Part shown: positions 1 to 11,587 of the stretch, piece after piece
Numbering within the stretch: position 1 is the stretch's first letter
Layout: each line of letters opens with the position of its first letter
Assembly (NCBI GenBank): GCA_036924085.1
Contig: JAVGWX010000007.1
Span: 97,238,641 to 97,302,640 of the forward strand
Length of the DNA: 64,000 nucleotides
From: Ariolimax columbianus
Taxonomy: Eukaryota; Mollusca; Gastropoda; Stylommatophora; Arionidae
Direction of reading: 5' to 3'
Program-made: the position numbers and the translations under genes
Notes under the pieces: model-generated
What the model saw: the letters and a program-made list of their open reading frames with translations, nothing else
What the model was told of the DNA's origin: nothing
Database searches by the model: none

Positions 1-1477
1 CCATTGGCTATATTATGTTCTCAATCACTCACAACACTTACAAAAGGGATTGTTCCACGGGATTAGAAAGATGCAGGAGTGATCCCCTTATTCAAAAAAG
101 GCAAAAAATCAGATCCAGCAAATTATAGACCGGTGAGTTTAACGAGCATAGTCTGTAAATTGTTAGAGTCAATAATAAAAGAGAACATTGTAATGCATTT
201 AGACAAATTTAATCTAATTAGAAATAGTCAGCATGGGTTTACTAGAGGGAGATCATGCTTAACAAATCTATTAGAATTCATGGAGGAGGTTACTAAAGTC
301 ATAGATAAAGGGGAGCCAGTGGATGTTATTTATCTAGACTTTGCAAAGGCATTTGATAGAGTACCTCATCAAAGATTATTTCGAAAGTTAAAATCACATG
401 GAATAGGTGGGGAAGTTGCCAAATGGATTGAAAATTGGTTAACGGGAAGAAGGCAGAGGGTGGGCATAAGTAAGGAGTACTCTGAGTGGTGTGAAGTGAA
501 AAGTGGTGTGCCACAGGGCTCGGTTTTGGGACCAATTTTGTTCTTGATATATATAAATGATTTGGACATTGATATGAGATCCATGATTGCAAAATTTGCT
601 GATGACACAAAACTATGCAGGAGTGTCTCATCTAAAGCAGAAGTGGATATATTGATGTCGGATTTAGATAAAATTCGAGAATGGTCTGTAAGCTGGCAAA
701 TGGAGTTTAATGTAGATAAATGTACAGTCATCCACATTGGTAGATCCAATATGGAACATAATTACTTACAGAATGAGAGAAAACAATATTAGAAAGATAG
801 ATAAGGAAAGGGACCTAGGGGTTATAATAGATCATACAGGAAAGGTGAGTGAGCAAGTTAAGGTAGCAGTGAAAAAGGCAAATGCAATGTTAGGTATGAT
901 AAAAAGAAATATTAAACATAGGAGCAAGGAAGTGATCGTGAAACTGTATAAAGCTTTAGTTAGACCTAGATTGGAGTACTGTGTACAGGTGTGGAGTCCT
1001 TATCATAGAGGAGACATAAACATGCTAGAAAGAATACAAAAAAGAGCGACAAAGATGATAGTGGGATTCCAGAAGTACAGTTATGAGGAACGACTCAGAA
1101 AAACCGGCCTACGGTGTCTCGAAGAGAGAAGAATTCGTGGTGACTTAATACAGGTTTTTAAGATGATCAGAGAAATCGATAAATTATACTATAACAAGTT
1201 TTTTAAAATACAGCCACCTACAATAACACGAGGGCATAGCTACAAGCTGACTAAAGAGAAGTCCAGGTTAGATATTAGGAAATATATTTTTAGTCAGAGA
1301 GTGGTGTCTGCTTGGAATGCATTGCCAGGGGAGGTAGTAGAGGCAGGGACAGTTAATGCATTTAAGAATAAACTGGATGCGCATAGCTTTTAGAGCAAGG
1401 TGATGTAAATGTAACTGGTTGTATACAGACTCTGCAGGGTCTTCTAAACCAGTATAAAGACGTTACGTTAAGTTAAG
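1..1477 (+). mobile_element. CR1/L2-like LINE, copy 1 (RT and C-terminal part, 3' UTR)
   Basis: This is a non-LTR retrotransposon fragment that enters the window already inside the reverse transcriptase. Open frames at 79-792 and 737-1393 give the RT motifs YRPVSLTSIVCKLLESI, LDFAKAFDRVPH, SGVPQGSVLGP, YINDL and the catalytic FADDTKL, then the C-terminal region ending NAFKNKLDAHSF and a stop at 1393. The two frames overlap out of phase near 740-790, so the copy carries a frameshift and is dead. A 3' UTR of about 80 bp holds a nested hairpin and a TTAAG-type tail ending near 1477. Another copy lies at 2998-4829 and a longer one on the - strand at 19009-21531. The clade is inferred from RT motifs and the short 3' repeat tail, as in CR1/L2 elements. 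Confidence 0.85.
1414..1453 (+). other. 3' hairpin of the CR1-like LINE
   Basis: The outer stem is ACTGGTT (1414-1420) pairing with AACCAGT (1447-1453). The inner stem is AGACTC pairing with GGGTCT around a TGCA loop. The same structure occurs at 4768-4807 and, in part, at 63067-63092 and 63200-63265. L2/CR1-type LINEs are known to use 3' stem-loops and short tail repeats for template recognition, so I infer this is the RT recognition structure. Confidence 0.55.
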
Positions 1478-1547
1478 TACCACTACTCTTTTTGGTGCGG
1501 TCTGCTGGCATAGTTGACAGAGTACTGCTCTTAAGTCATTAAGGTTT
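1478..1547 (-). mobile_element. Short fragment of the I-group LINE (RNase H region)
   Basis: About 65 bp match, on the - strand, the RNase H region of the I-group LINE seen at 32903-35476 and 41349-42795 (CACCAAAAAGAGTAGTGG type sequence). It directly abuts the tail of the CR1-like LINE, which suggests that element inserted beside or into an older I-group fragment. Confidence 0.6.
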
Positions 1548-2230
1548 TGATTGATTGAAAGTTTTACACAAGATCATTAACTAAACTGTTCGTATACTTT
1601 AAAATAATGTATCAATAGGCAACAACAAAAATGGCGGAAAAGGAGACAGCAGAGTGAAACAAATGTCCTTATACAATCCCAATAAATAAGTACAAAGGAT
1701 GTTAACAATTAACAGAACAGAAATGTTCCCTTTAATGTAAAGGCTATCATTATGTATATTGTCCTTGTCAGTCATCACAAAGACAAGTGTCATAAACACC
1801 TGGTGTGACAGAAGTGAGAGTCAGGGGTTCCTCTAACATTGACCCCTTTAACAAATAACTTCAGAACATTACCCAGAATCAAATTGCAACTTAGACTCAA
1901 GGGCTCTAGACCTTTTTGTCACTGTGGACCCACTTTAAATATCTTTTGTTACAGCAGACCTCCAAAATATGCTATATAGGAAAATGTTCAGGAATGAATT
2001 ATCAGTGTGTTCACAATAGTAAAAAATGTCTACAATTGAGAATGTTAATGGAAATGTATTGTTAATAAATAAGAAAATAAAATTAAAATACAATTTTCTC
2101 ATTATGTCCCATTTGAATGAATCCTCTACATCTGCAACTTACACTGCTAATTTATTATTTAAGATGATTGGAAGGAACTTCATGAAACAGGATGTACTGC
2201 CATCATCATTATCAGCGTGTTTACGTTTTC
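1548..2230. other. Intronic sequence, no gene recognised
   Basis: AT-rich sequence with only short chance open frames. I see no motif or repeat I can name. Confidence 0.5.
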
Positions 2231-2242
2231 AAATTCAACCAG

Positions 2243-2596
2243 GATCAAGATGCTGAGCAGCGCATTAGCTGCAGAGGTTAGCAACCCATAGCTTACTGCT
2301 AGCGTTAGGGCCAGCGAACCAGAGCTGCCAAGATGCTTCTGCACCTCCACGCGGTGATCCTGGATAACAGGCTGCAACAGAGCAGAGTGACTAAGGAGAA
2401 GGGTCCAAAGAGGGAATGCTAACCCGGTATTAATAAAATGATTGCTGAACTCGGATGTGTTGGTCTGAAAGGCACAAATATCGCAGTCAAGCTATAAACT
2501 ACGACACAACGCATTCCGTTCTCTGGACTACATTCTGCTACTTAAGCCCTTTTCAGGGTTTTGTAACGGGAGATTGAGAACGAACGAAGCCAAGCC
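2243..2596 (+). mobile_element. SINE family S1, full-length copy with target-site duplication
   Basis: A dispersed element of about 350 bp, starting GATCAAGATGCTGAGCAG and ending GAACGAACGAAGCCAAGCC. It is flanked by a perfect 12-bp direct repeat, AAATTCAACCAG, at 2231-2242 and 2597-2608. Further copies lie at 22045-22397 (-), 27667-28029 (-), 36888-37218 (-), 38277-38436 (+, partial) and a diverged one at 36255-36545 (+). It has no coding capacity, and I see no convincing tRNA-type A and B boxes in the head, so its origin is open. Size, target duplication and copy number support a SINE. Confidence 0.75.
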
Positions 2597-2608
2597 AAAT
2601 TCAACCAG

Positions 2609-2997
2609 CGATAATTCCTTAGGCTCTGCCAAAATGGATTTAAGCGAAAATCAACAGGGTGTTATTTATTCAATCTTTCCCAAGATCGTCTCAGTCAATC
2701 GTCTTCCTGTGTTTCATTCTTCTAGCGATCTAGAACATGAATAATCAGGCCACTGGCTCAAATTTTTCCGGCCACAGGAAACTTTTATATATCTTCCGGT
2801 TGGGTATTCTGGCTCTGTCTGGGTCCGCTTCCTTTGATATTCTGCTCAATGATGGTGTTTTCAGAAGTCTGTGTTCATTAACGAAAGTCCTGCTGGGATG
2901 TCATTTCATATGTCTTACACGTTCAAATTCTCACGGGGGTGCCTGTTTCATCGGCACTTATCAAATTGTGGGAACGTTGTCTAAATGAACTTCTGCT
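2609..2997. other. Intronic sequence, nothing recognised
   Basis: Unique-looking sequence between SINE S1 and the 5' truncation point of the second CR1-like LINE. The open frame at 2737-2988 has no recognisable motif. Confidence 0.45.
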
Positions 2998-4829
2998 GTC
3001 AAAAAAAAAAACTTGCTCAGAGGATTAAGACTGATAGTAAAAGCTTCTTCTCTTATGTTAGAAATAAACAAAGAACAAAAGACAAAGTAGGCCCTCTCAT
3101 AGACAGTACAGTGAAAATAATAAGTGAGAATAGGGAGGCTGCTAATCTACTCAATCAGTACTTTGGCACAGTCTACACAAAAGAGGACTGCTCCAAGATC
3201 CCAGAGCCTAAAGATATTTTTCAAAGAGACATGGATACAGCAGGATTAAGATCAATCTGTATTACAAAGGAAATTATTTTTTAAAAATTGGAGGGGTTGA
3301 AAGTGGATAAATGTCCAGGTCAAGATGGTATTCATTCTAAATTGATGTTTGAAATTAGAGACGAACTAGCAACACCATTTGCTATATTATGTTCTCAATA
3401 ACTTGCAAAAGGGATTGTTCCACGGGATTGGAAAGATGCAGGAGTGATTCCCTTATTCAAAAAGGGCAAAAAAATCAGATCCAGCGAATTATAGACAGGT
3501 GAGTTTAACGAGCATAGTCTGTAAATTGATAGAGTCAATAATAAAAGAAAATATTGTAATACATTTAGACAAATTTAATCTAATTAGAAATAGTCAGCAT
3601 GGATTTACTAGAGGGAGATCATGCTTAACAAATCTATTAGAATTCATGGAGGTGGTTACCAAAATGATAGATAAAGGGGAGCCAGTGGATGTTATTAATC
3701 TAGATTTTTGCAAAGGCCTTTGATAGTGTACCTCATAAAAGATTATTTCGAAAGTTAAAATCACATGGAATAGGTGGGGAAGTTGCTGAATGGCTTGAAA
3801 ATTGGTTAACGGGAAGAAGGCAGAGGGTGGGCATAAATAAGGAGTACTCTGAGTGGTGTGAAGTGAAAAGTGGAGTGCCACTGGACTCGGTTTTGGGACC
3901 AATTTTGTTCTTGATATATATACACGTTTGGACATTGGTATTGGATCCATTAATTAAAAATTTGCTGATGACACAAAACTATGCAGTAGTGTCTCATCTA
4001 AAGCAGAAGTGGATATATTGATGTCGGATTTAGATAAAATTCGAGAATGGTCTGTAAGCTGGCAAATGGAGTTTAATGTAGATAAATGTACAGTCATCCA
4101 CATGGGTAGATCCAATATGGATAATAATTACAGAACGGGCGAGAACAATATTTGAAAGATATATAAGGAAATGGACCTAGGGGTTATACTAGATCATACA
4201 GGTAAGAGGAGTGAGCAAGTTAAGGTAGCAGCTAAAGCGGCAAATGCAATGTTAGGTATGAAATATTAAACATATGAGCAAGGAAGTGATAGTCAAACTG
4301 TATAAAGCTTTAGTTAGACCTAGATTGGAGTATTGTGTACAGGTGTGGAGTCCTTATCATAGAGGGGATATAAACATGCTGGAAAGAATACAAAAAAGAG
4401 CGACAAAGCTGATAGTGGGATTCCAGATATACAGTTATGAGGAAAGACTCAGAAAAATCGGCCTACATTGTCTAGAAGAGAGAAGAATTCGTAGTGACTT
4501 AATACAGGTTTATAAGATGATCAGAGGAATGGATAAATTAGACTATAACAAGTTTTTAAAAATACAGCAATCCACAATAACACGAGGGCATAGCTACAAG
4601 TTGACTAAAGATAGGTCCAGATTAGATATTAGGAAATATTTTTTTAGTCAGAGAGTGGTGAATGCTTGGAATGCATTGCCAGAGGAGGTAGTGGAGGCAG
4701 GGACAGTTAATGCATTTAAGAATAAATTGGACGCGCATAGCTTTTAGAGCAAGGTAATGTAAATGTAACTGGTTGTATACAGACTCTGCAGGGTCTTCTA
4801 AACCAGTATACAGACGTTAAGTTAAGTTT
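2998..4829 (+). mobile_element. CR1/L2-like LINE, copy 2 (5'-truncated, frameshifted)
   Basis: The copy begins just before KLAQRIKTDSKSFFSYVRN, in the linker between endonuclease and RT, and runs to NAFKNKLDAHSF with a stop at 4747. The same 3' hairpin (4768-4807) and TTAAG tail follow. The coding region is broken into frames 2985-3284, 3499-3723, 3827-4021 and 4274-4747. The catalytic box region (AKFADD in other copies) is frameshifted near 3955-3970, and PQGSVLGP has become PLDSVLGP. It is a decayed 5'-truncated insertion; I could not find a clear target-site duplication. Confidence 0.85.
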
Positions 4830-4923
4830 TGTTCTTGTTTCTGTCCTTCATTTAAAAAAAGAAATTTTTAATTAAATTTTGGTTTTTTACATATAAAAGC
4901 TTGTAACATTTCTTCAAGTTTTC

Positions 4924-5800
4924 GTGGACCACGTGTTAAGAACCGCCGCTCTGCTGTGGAGAACTATAAGGGGCATAGGTTTTACCTGCAGAAAGTTTGC
5001 AAGCGGGAGAAACGTCATCTGTGAGAAGCCGCATCCAGTATCCTTAATAAGCAAGTATTTATGTGAAGTACACGAGATGTGTAAACAATCTTATGATATT
5101 GTCTATGTGGAAGAAACTTGGATAAATGCTCACCACAAAATTGAAAAGGAATGGCAGTCAGTGGATGGAATGATTACAACATTAGCACCAAGTGGCAAAG
5201 GACAGCTCTTGGTAATAGCACGCGCAGGTAGCGGACATAACAGGCTGGTGAAGAATGCAGAACTTGTGTGTTTCCTTCAAATTATACAGACAATCAGGAC
5301 AATCATACCGGGATGAATGGTAACATATTTAGAGAGTGGATTGGAAAAATTGTTCTTCCGCCCTTGGATAGACCCTACACCCTCAATGGACAATGCATCA
5401 CCCATAACGCAGTAACACAAGAAGACAAAATCCCGACATCATCCAGTACAACAGATGCAATAAAGATGGGGCTCACAAAAGAACGCTTACCATTTAACGA
5501 AACATATCTAAAACTTGATATGCTTTCCTTTGTCAAGCAAACATGAAAGGAAACGATATGTCATATAGACAAGTTGATCCAAGAGCATGGTCATATATGT
5601 TTGAGACTGCCATCTTACCATTCACACTTAAACCTAATTGAACTCGTTTTGGCAAAAGTTAGTTCATGAAGCATCTGAAAATAAAACGTTCAAACTATGA
5701 AAGAACTAACATGTGCCGCCCTCTCAAATATAGACAAAAATTATTTGGCTAAATGTGAGGACCATGTCTTGAAAGAGGAAGAGGACTATTTGAAATACAA
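4924..5800 (+). pseudogene. Decayed DDE-superfamily transposase
   Basis: The translation resembles a family of eukaryotic DDE transposases (DDE_3 / Tc1-mariner type fold). Frame 4924-5316 contains the first catalytic region, IVYVEETWINAHH, where the family normally has YLDETW, so the first aspartate is replaced by glutamate. It is followed by the PSGKGQLLVIARAGSG block. The second block, MDNASP (about 5389-5406), is in a shifted frame, and frame 5268-5546 carries KIPTSS...MLSFVKQ. The third block, SYHSHLNLIELVLAKV, lies near 5600-5660, with a C-terminal CEDHVLKEEEDYL near 5755-5795. Several frameshifts and a missing N-terminus make it non-functional. No terminal inverted repeats were identified. 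Family placement rests on motif recall. Confidence 0.7.
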
Positions 5801-6482
5801 GATAGACTGTCGTTCGTTTAACCGAGAGCAGTCATCAATTTGTTGGAATCGTCTGACTCTGATTAAGTAAGAAATTAACTTACAATCATGTTTGTTTTCC
5901 GAGAAATAGAAGTTCCATCACCTTGGCCAAACAGTTTTTTTTCAGGGCCACCTCAATCGGTTAGAAGATGGATCTCAGAACTAAATTATAACCATTTATT
6001 GTTTTCTCCAGCATCTACTTGTAAACCTGGACCAACCCATCTGAAGGATATACTTTCTATGATCTATAAATCACGTGCTTGCACATCTTCACACATTCTT
6101 TCTACGAAATGAGCAGTGAAACAAACACACGTATTATATTAAAAAGGACATTATGTGTTACGTAATGTAGAACAGTTCATTCGAATCGGATGGGATGGGA
6201 TGCCTATGCCTAAAGACAGACATTAAAAAAAAATTTACGGTAAACTATTTTCTGCAGGGACAAAATAAATCCTTTGCTAACAAATATCAAAGGAACTAGC
6301 CGCTTTACGAATATGGCACTACCTGACAGAATGTAAATTATAAAGTCATTGTGACATTGAAAAGATAAGACCAGGCGCAAAAAATCACGTTCTCATGTGC
6401 AATGGTTATTGAGATATTAGACGGCAATTGAAGGTAACCATTGTGAAGCGGACTATAACACACTACTACGGTTGGCTAAGAT
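5801..6482. other. Intronic sequence, nothing recognised
   Basis: No coding motif or known repeat seen. The 74-codon open frame at 5888-6112 has no recognisable features. Confidence 0.45.
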
Positions 6483-8606
6483 GTTACTCGCTGAGTACCC
6501 CGAACCTAATCTCACACAATGCCATTGGCTCTCCCCATATTTAACTGGTAAGTCGTGTGTTACTCTCGCCCGCTGAGTACCCCGAACCTAATCTCACACG
6601 ATGCCATTGGCTCTCCCCATATTTAACTGGTAAGTCGTGTGTTACTCTCGCCCGCTGAGTACCCCGAACCGAATCTCACACAATGCCATTGGCTCTACCC
6701 ATATTTAACTGGTAAGTCGTGTGTTACTCTCGCCCGCTGAGGACCCCGAACCTAATCTCACACAAGCCATTGGCTCTACCCATATTTAACTGGTAAGTCG
6801 TGTGTTACTCTCGCCCGCTGAGTACCCCGAACCGAATCTCACACAATGACATTGGCTCTACCCATATTTAACTGGTAAGTCGTGTGTTACTCTCGCCCGC
6901 TGAGTACCCCGAACCTAATCTCACACAAGCCATTGGCTCTACCCATATTTACTGATTACTCGTGTGTTACTCTCGCCCGCTGAGTACCCCGAACCTAATC
7001 TCACACAATGCCATTGGTTCTACCCATATTTAACTGGTAAGTCGTGTGTTACTCTCGCCCGCTGAGTACCCCGAACCTAATCTCACACAATGCCATTGAC
7101 TCTACCCATATTTACTGATTACTCGTGTGTTACTCTCGCCCGCTGAGTACCCCGAACCTAATCTCACACAATGCCATTGGCTCTACCCATATTTAACTGG
7201 TAAGTCGTGTGTTACTCTCGCCCGCTGAGTACCCCGAACCTAATCTCACACAATGCCATTGGCTCTCCCCATATTTAACTGGTAAGTCGTGTGTTACTCT
7301 CGCCCGCGATATCACCCTGGGGGCCACTCTTCCCCTTCTCTCTCTTCTCACCTCACTCTGTTTCATTTGACTCTGTCCTACAGTCACACCCTTGCACAAC
7401 TTTCACACGCGCCCTCGTGGTAAAGCCCTTCCATAGCACTTTGGTTGGGCTAGCTTCTGAGGGCGCACAAACCTAGCATAGGTACATACAGATGCACACA
7501 TGCATCCAAGCACTGGTTTATGCGTCCTGATATCGCCCAATTGACTACGGTCTGGGGTGGAAAATGGCGCGCCTCCGCCAGTAGAAACTAGTGAGGCAAA
7601 CATCTAAGCAAAAAAAAAAAAAAATACTCTCGCCCGCTGAGTACCCCGAACCTAATCTCACACAATGCCATTGGCTCTACCCATATTTAACTGGTAAGTC
7701 GTGGGTTACTCTCGCCCGCTGAGTACCCCGAACCTAATCTCACACAAGCCATTGGCTCTACCCATATTTACTGATTACTCGTGTGTTACTCTCGTCCTCT
7801 GAGTACCCCGAACCTAATCTCACACAATGCCATTGGCTCTCCCCATATTTAACTGGTAAGTCGTGTGTTACTCTCGCCCGCTGAGTACCCCGAACCTAAT
7901 CTCACACAATGCCATTGGCTCTACCCATATTTAACTGGTAAGTCGTGGGTTACTCTCGCCCGCGGAGTACCCCGAACCTAATCTCACACAAGCCATTGGC
8001 TCTACCCATATTTACTGATTATAAGGGGTGTTACTCTCGTCCGCTGAGTACCCCGAACCTAATCTCACACAAGCCATTGGCTCTACCCATATTTACTGAT
8101 TACTCGTGTGTTACTCTCGTCCGCTGAGTACCCCGAACCTAATCTCACACAATGCCATTGGCTCTACCCATATTTAACTGGTAAGTCGTGGGTTACTCTC
8201 GCCCGCTGAGTACCCCGAACCTAATCTCACACAATGCCATTGGCTCTCCATATATTTATGTGGTAAGTTGTGTGTTACTCTCGCCCGCTGAGTACCCCGA
8301 ACCTAATCTCACACAATGCCATTGGCTCTCCCCATATTTAACTGGTAAGTCGTGTGTTACTCTCGCCCGCTGAGTACCCCGAACATAATCTCACACAATG
8401 CCATTGGCTCTCCCCATATTAAACTGGTAAGTCGTGTGTTACTCTCGCCCGATGAGTACCCCGAACCTAATCTCACACAATGCGATTGACTCTACCCATA
8501 TTTAACTGGTAAGCCGTGTGTTACTCTTGTCCGCTGAGTACCCCGAACCTAATCTCACACAATGCCATCGGCTCTCCCCATTTATTTGATTACTTGTGCG
8601 AAAATA
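6483..8606. repeat. 82-bp satellite array (about 22 units, interrupted)
   Basis: Tandem units of about 82 bp, each containing CTGAGTACCCCGAACC, CTCACACAATGCCATTGG, a CCCATATTTAACTGGTAAG segment and TTACTCTCGCCCG. Two unit types alternate irregularly. Type A has ATTTAACTGGTAAGTCGTG. Type B is shorter, with AAGCCATTGG and ATTTACTGATTACTCGTG. The array is interrupted once, by the poly(A) retroposon at 7308-7624. It lies inside an intron of GCH1. Confidence 0.95.
7308..7624 (+). mobile_element. Poly(A) retroposon P inserted in the satellite
   Basis: A 317-bp sequence interrupts the 82-bp array and ends in 15 adenines. The 13 bp TACTCTCGCCCGC occurs immediately before (7295-7307) and after (7625-7637) the insert, and the satellite phase resumes across it, so this is a target-site duplication. 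Related copies in the opposite orientation lie at 46116-46240, 52127-52290, 55490-55653 and 60968-61215. No coding motif or Pol III box is clear. It could be a SINE or the 3' end of a poly(A) LINE. Confidence 0.85.
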
Positions 8607-8935
8607 TGCACCAGGTTGGTAGTCGTTTTGTCAGTTGACTGTTTCGGATTTTGACCTGCATGGCGACACTGCTTTAATCCCACCCACTTAATGTGTGTAT
8701 CTGTCAATCACTTTTGATACTGCGATTAATGAGCTCTCTTTCTCTGCCGCAAACGACAATTAATTGTCCACTACAACCTGCTTGTCTATCCATCTGCCAT
8801 ATTGTTGTTATCCATCTTGTCATTAACCCCTCTCGTCGCGTGGAACTCATCTTCTTGTAGGCTGGTGTCTTTCATGATTCACCTTTATTTGTTTATACAT
8901 GCACTCACACGCTTAAGCAATTTATCATTATATAT
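8607..8935. other. Intronic sequence, nothing recognised
   Basis: Unique-looking sequence between the 82-bp satellite and the tRNA-derived SINE. No feature seen. Confidence 0.4.
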
Positions 8936-9073
8936 AGGAGTATCTGAGTGGTAGAGTGCTTGTTTCACGCTGCGAAGGTAACGGCTCAGATCCCCGTTAT
9001 CTACACGATCCAGTCGACTCAGCTGTAGATTGGTACCTGGCTCACTGTTAGGGAAGGAGCCCCCCCCCCCCCC
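8936..9073 (+). mobile_element. tRNA-derived SINE with poly(C) tail
   Basis: A tRNA-like head with an A box TATCTGAGTGG (8941-8951) and a B box GGCTCAGATCC (8983-8993), at the spacing of a Pol III internal promoter. It is followed by a short body, GTAGATTGGTACCTGGCTC, and a run of 13 C. It is not a functional tRNA: no intact cloverleaf with a matching acceptor stem was found. Confidence 0.65.
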
Positions 9074-9849
9074 TCATAAATAAGTTGAGGTTTAGAATGT
9101 GAAGTATCTAACACTTCATCCCCGACAACATGTTCACCATTCACTTCAGCGTATTATGATGTATTCAATGTTATGTCCACCCCATCCAACATATGTGCAT
9201 GATCATTATCTGCCAGTCTTTCATTGTTACCTACCAACAGCTTCCATGTTTATTTGTTCTTCTATCTTCCTGTCCACTTTCACTTACTGCATCTTTTCAT
9301 TCATTCACTCACCTCTCCACAAATGAATCCACTATACCACCACCCGTCTCACCTTTCATTCAATCACTTCCTCTACTCACCCTCTTACCTCTTTCACATC
9401 ATTATGTTTATTCTTCCACCAGTTAAATCACCTTTCCTGTATTTCCTCATAAGCTCCGCTTCATATCACCACGTGACTACGTCGATATTTGAGCAAGCAG
9501 TCCGCCGGGTTATCAACATCATATCTAATGGGATCAAGTGACAAATCAATCATTGATTTATTGCTCACGTAGAAATCATGTACCGAGCAGACATCCCCCC
9601 CACCCCACCCTCTATTTCATGGCCTACCCGTGGAACTGTTCCTAATATAGTTTAGATTGGCACTTCATTCAGTCGCTTATAATTGCCAATACGGATTTGT
9701 TTCTTCCCTTAAATTGATTATTTCTTTGATTGAATTCGATTCTGACATTTGAGTGCGTGTGCACGTTCTTGTTACCATTTGTACATACTTCTTTTTAAAA
9801 AATAAAGTTACATTTTCTAAACTTTTTAGGCAAAATAGATCTCACTGTG
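9074..9849. other. Intronic pyrimidine-rich sequence, no gene
   Basis: Overlapping open frames at 9099-9541 reflect C/T-rich low complexity, not conserved protein. Nothing else seen. Confidence 0.45.
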
Positions 9850-9980
9850 TCTTTCACTCTCTCTTTTAGTCTATCTCTCTTTTACTCTATCTCTCTTTTA
9901 CTCTATCTCTCTTTTACTCTATCTCTCTTTTACTCTATCTCTCTTTTACTCTATCTCTCTTTTACTCTATCTCTCTTTAA
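9850..9980. repeat. 16-bp minisatellite (TCTCTCTTTTACTCTA)n
   Basis: About seven near-perfect 16-bp units grade into a longer CTCTCTTT-rich tract that continues to about 10215. Confidence 0.9.
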
Positions 9981-10212
9981 CTATTTCTCTCTACTTTGCT
10001 CTCTGTATTTCTCTTTCTCTCTCTTCCTCACTCTGTCTCTCTTTCACTATATCTCTCTTTCACTATTTCTCCCCCATTTGCTTTCTGTATTTCTCTTTCT
10101 AAATCTTTCACTGCCTATTTATCTTTCTTGTTCACTCTCACTTTCTCTCTCTGTCCTCACTTATTTTCTCACTCTTTTTATCTCTCTTTCTGTGTCTTTG
10201 TCTCGTTGTCTA

Positions 10213-10216
<4 letters not shown>

Positions 10217-10267
<51 letters not shown>
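10217..10267. repeat. (GA)n microsatellite
   Basis: About 25 uninterrupted GA dinucleotides. Confidence 0.98.
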
Positions 10268-10270
<3 letters not shown>

Positions 10271-10417
10271 CAAACATATACTCATAAAATAAGATCAGCC
10301 CATCAGAATAAACAAAAAGCCTTTTATATAACTAGACCACCAATGTTTGTGGACATTAGGCATGACATGTTCAGGTCCTTGTTTGTTACAATTTAACCTT
10401 TTTGTTGACAAGCCACA

Positions 10418-10809
10418 CCGTTCAAACTCAGTCAGGGTTGTATCAGTGGGCGTTGACCGTTCAAACTCAGGCAGGGTTGTATCAGTAGGCGTTGACCGTT
10501 CAAACTCAGGCAGGGTTGTATCAGTAGGCGTTGACCGTTCAAACTCAGGCAGGGTTGTATCAGTAGGCGTTGACCGTTCAAACTCAGGCAGGGTTGTATC
10601 AGTTGGCATTGACCGTTCAAACTCAGGCAGGGTTGTATCAGTGGGCGTTGACCGTTCAAACTCAGACAGGGTTGTATCAGTGGGCGTTGACTGTTCAAAC
10701 TCAGGCATGGTTGTATCAGTGGGCGTTGACCATTCAAACTCAGGTAGGGTTGTATCAGTGGGCGTTGACCATTCAAACTCAGGTAGGATTGTACCAGTAG
10801 GCGTTGACC
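10418..10809. repeat. 39-bp minisatellite, 10 units
   Basis: Units of GTTCAAACTCAGGCAGGGTT plus GTATCAGTGGGCGTTGACC. Because 39 is a multiple of three, several frames on both strands stay open; these are not genes. Confidence 0.95.
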
Positions 10810-10891
10810 TTGTTGGCTATATGGTAAATGGTCTGGGTTTAGCGTAGTTTATCAAAACATTAGACCCGATAAGAGCGGATTCTGTTGAATT

Positions 10892-10921
10892 TGTGTGTGT
10901 GTGTGTGTGCGTGTGTCTGTG
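10892..10921. repeat. (GT)n microsatellite
   Basis: A short GT run with one GC interruption. Confidence 0.9.
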
Positions 10922-11027
10922 TATTGATCTGGTTTATGTCCTTAGAAAAAGTCTGATTATTTCGTTAATATGGTGACAGACAACTTGTATGAAATGGCAC
11001 GTGCTTGTTAATGTAATTATAACTACT

Positions 11028-11398
11028 TACTCGTCTGTCCACTTGTGCCACTTAGCGACGTGGGAGAGCTCTTATCTGTCCACTTGTGCCACGTAGCGAC
11101 GTGGGAGAGCTCTTATCTGTCCACTTGTGCCACTTAGTGACGTGGGGGAGCACTTCTCCGTCCACTTGAACCGTTAAGCCACGTGAGAGAATTCTTGTCT
11201 GTCCATTTGGGCATTAAGTGACGTGGGGGAATTCTTGTCTGTCCATTTGTGCATTAAGTGACGTGAGGAGCTCTTATCTGTCCATTTGTGCCACTTAGTG
11301 ACGTGAGGGAGTACTAGTCCGTCCACTTGAACCGTTAAGCGACTTTGGGAACTTGTGCGTCTACTTTGTGTCACTCAGCGACATTAGGAACCGAAGTA
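11028..11398. repeat. 41-bp minisatellite, about 9 units
   Basis: Units resemble TCTGTCCACTTGTGCCACTT followed by AGCGACGTGGGAGAGCTCTTA. They decay toward the right end. Confidence 0.9.
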
Positions 11399-11587
11399 CA
11401 AGTTCATGGGCCATGCATTTTGCACAGGTCATTGTTAATCCATGACACTAGTATTTCTGTTCATCTGCAGCATGACCTTGTAACCAGATCTTCTGCTATT
11501 ATAAATGCACAGTGGTAGTTGATCAGTTTGCATTCTGGTACCATGAGCTTACAACCTTTTTTTCTGTATTCTGTATTCAGCACATGG

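Noticed and set aside
6483..8606. CRISPR-like regular repeats
   Set aside because: Units are contiguous, with no unique spacers, in a eukaryotic intron.
8936..9073. Functional tRNA gene
   Set aside because: A and B boxes are present, but no acceptor stem pairing or CCA-proximal half. A SINE is the better reading.
10295..10847. Overlapping open frames of 114-166 codons on both strands
   Set aside because: They are produced by the 39-bp minisatellite, whose period is a multiple of three. No start context or domain.
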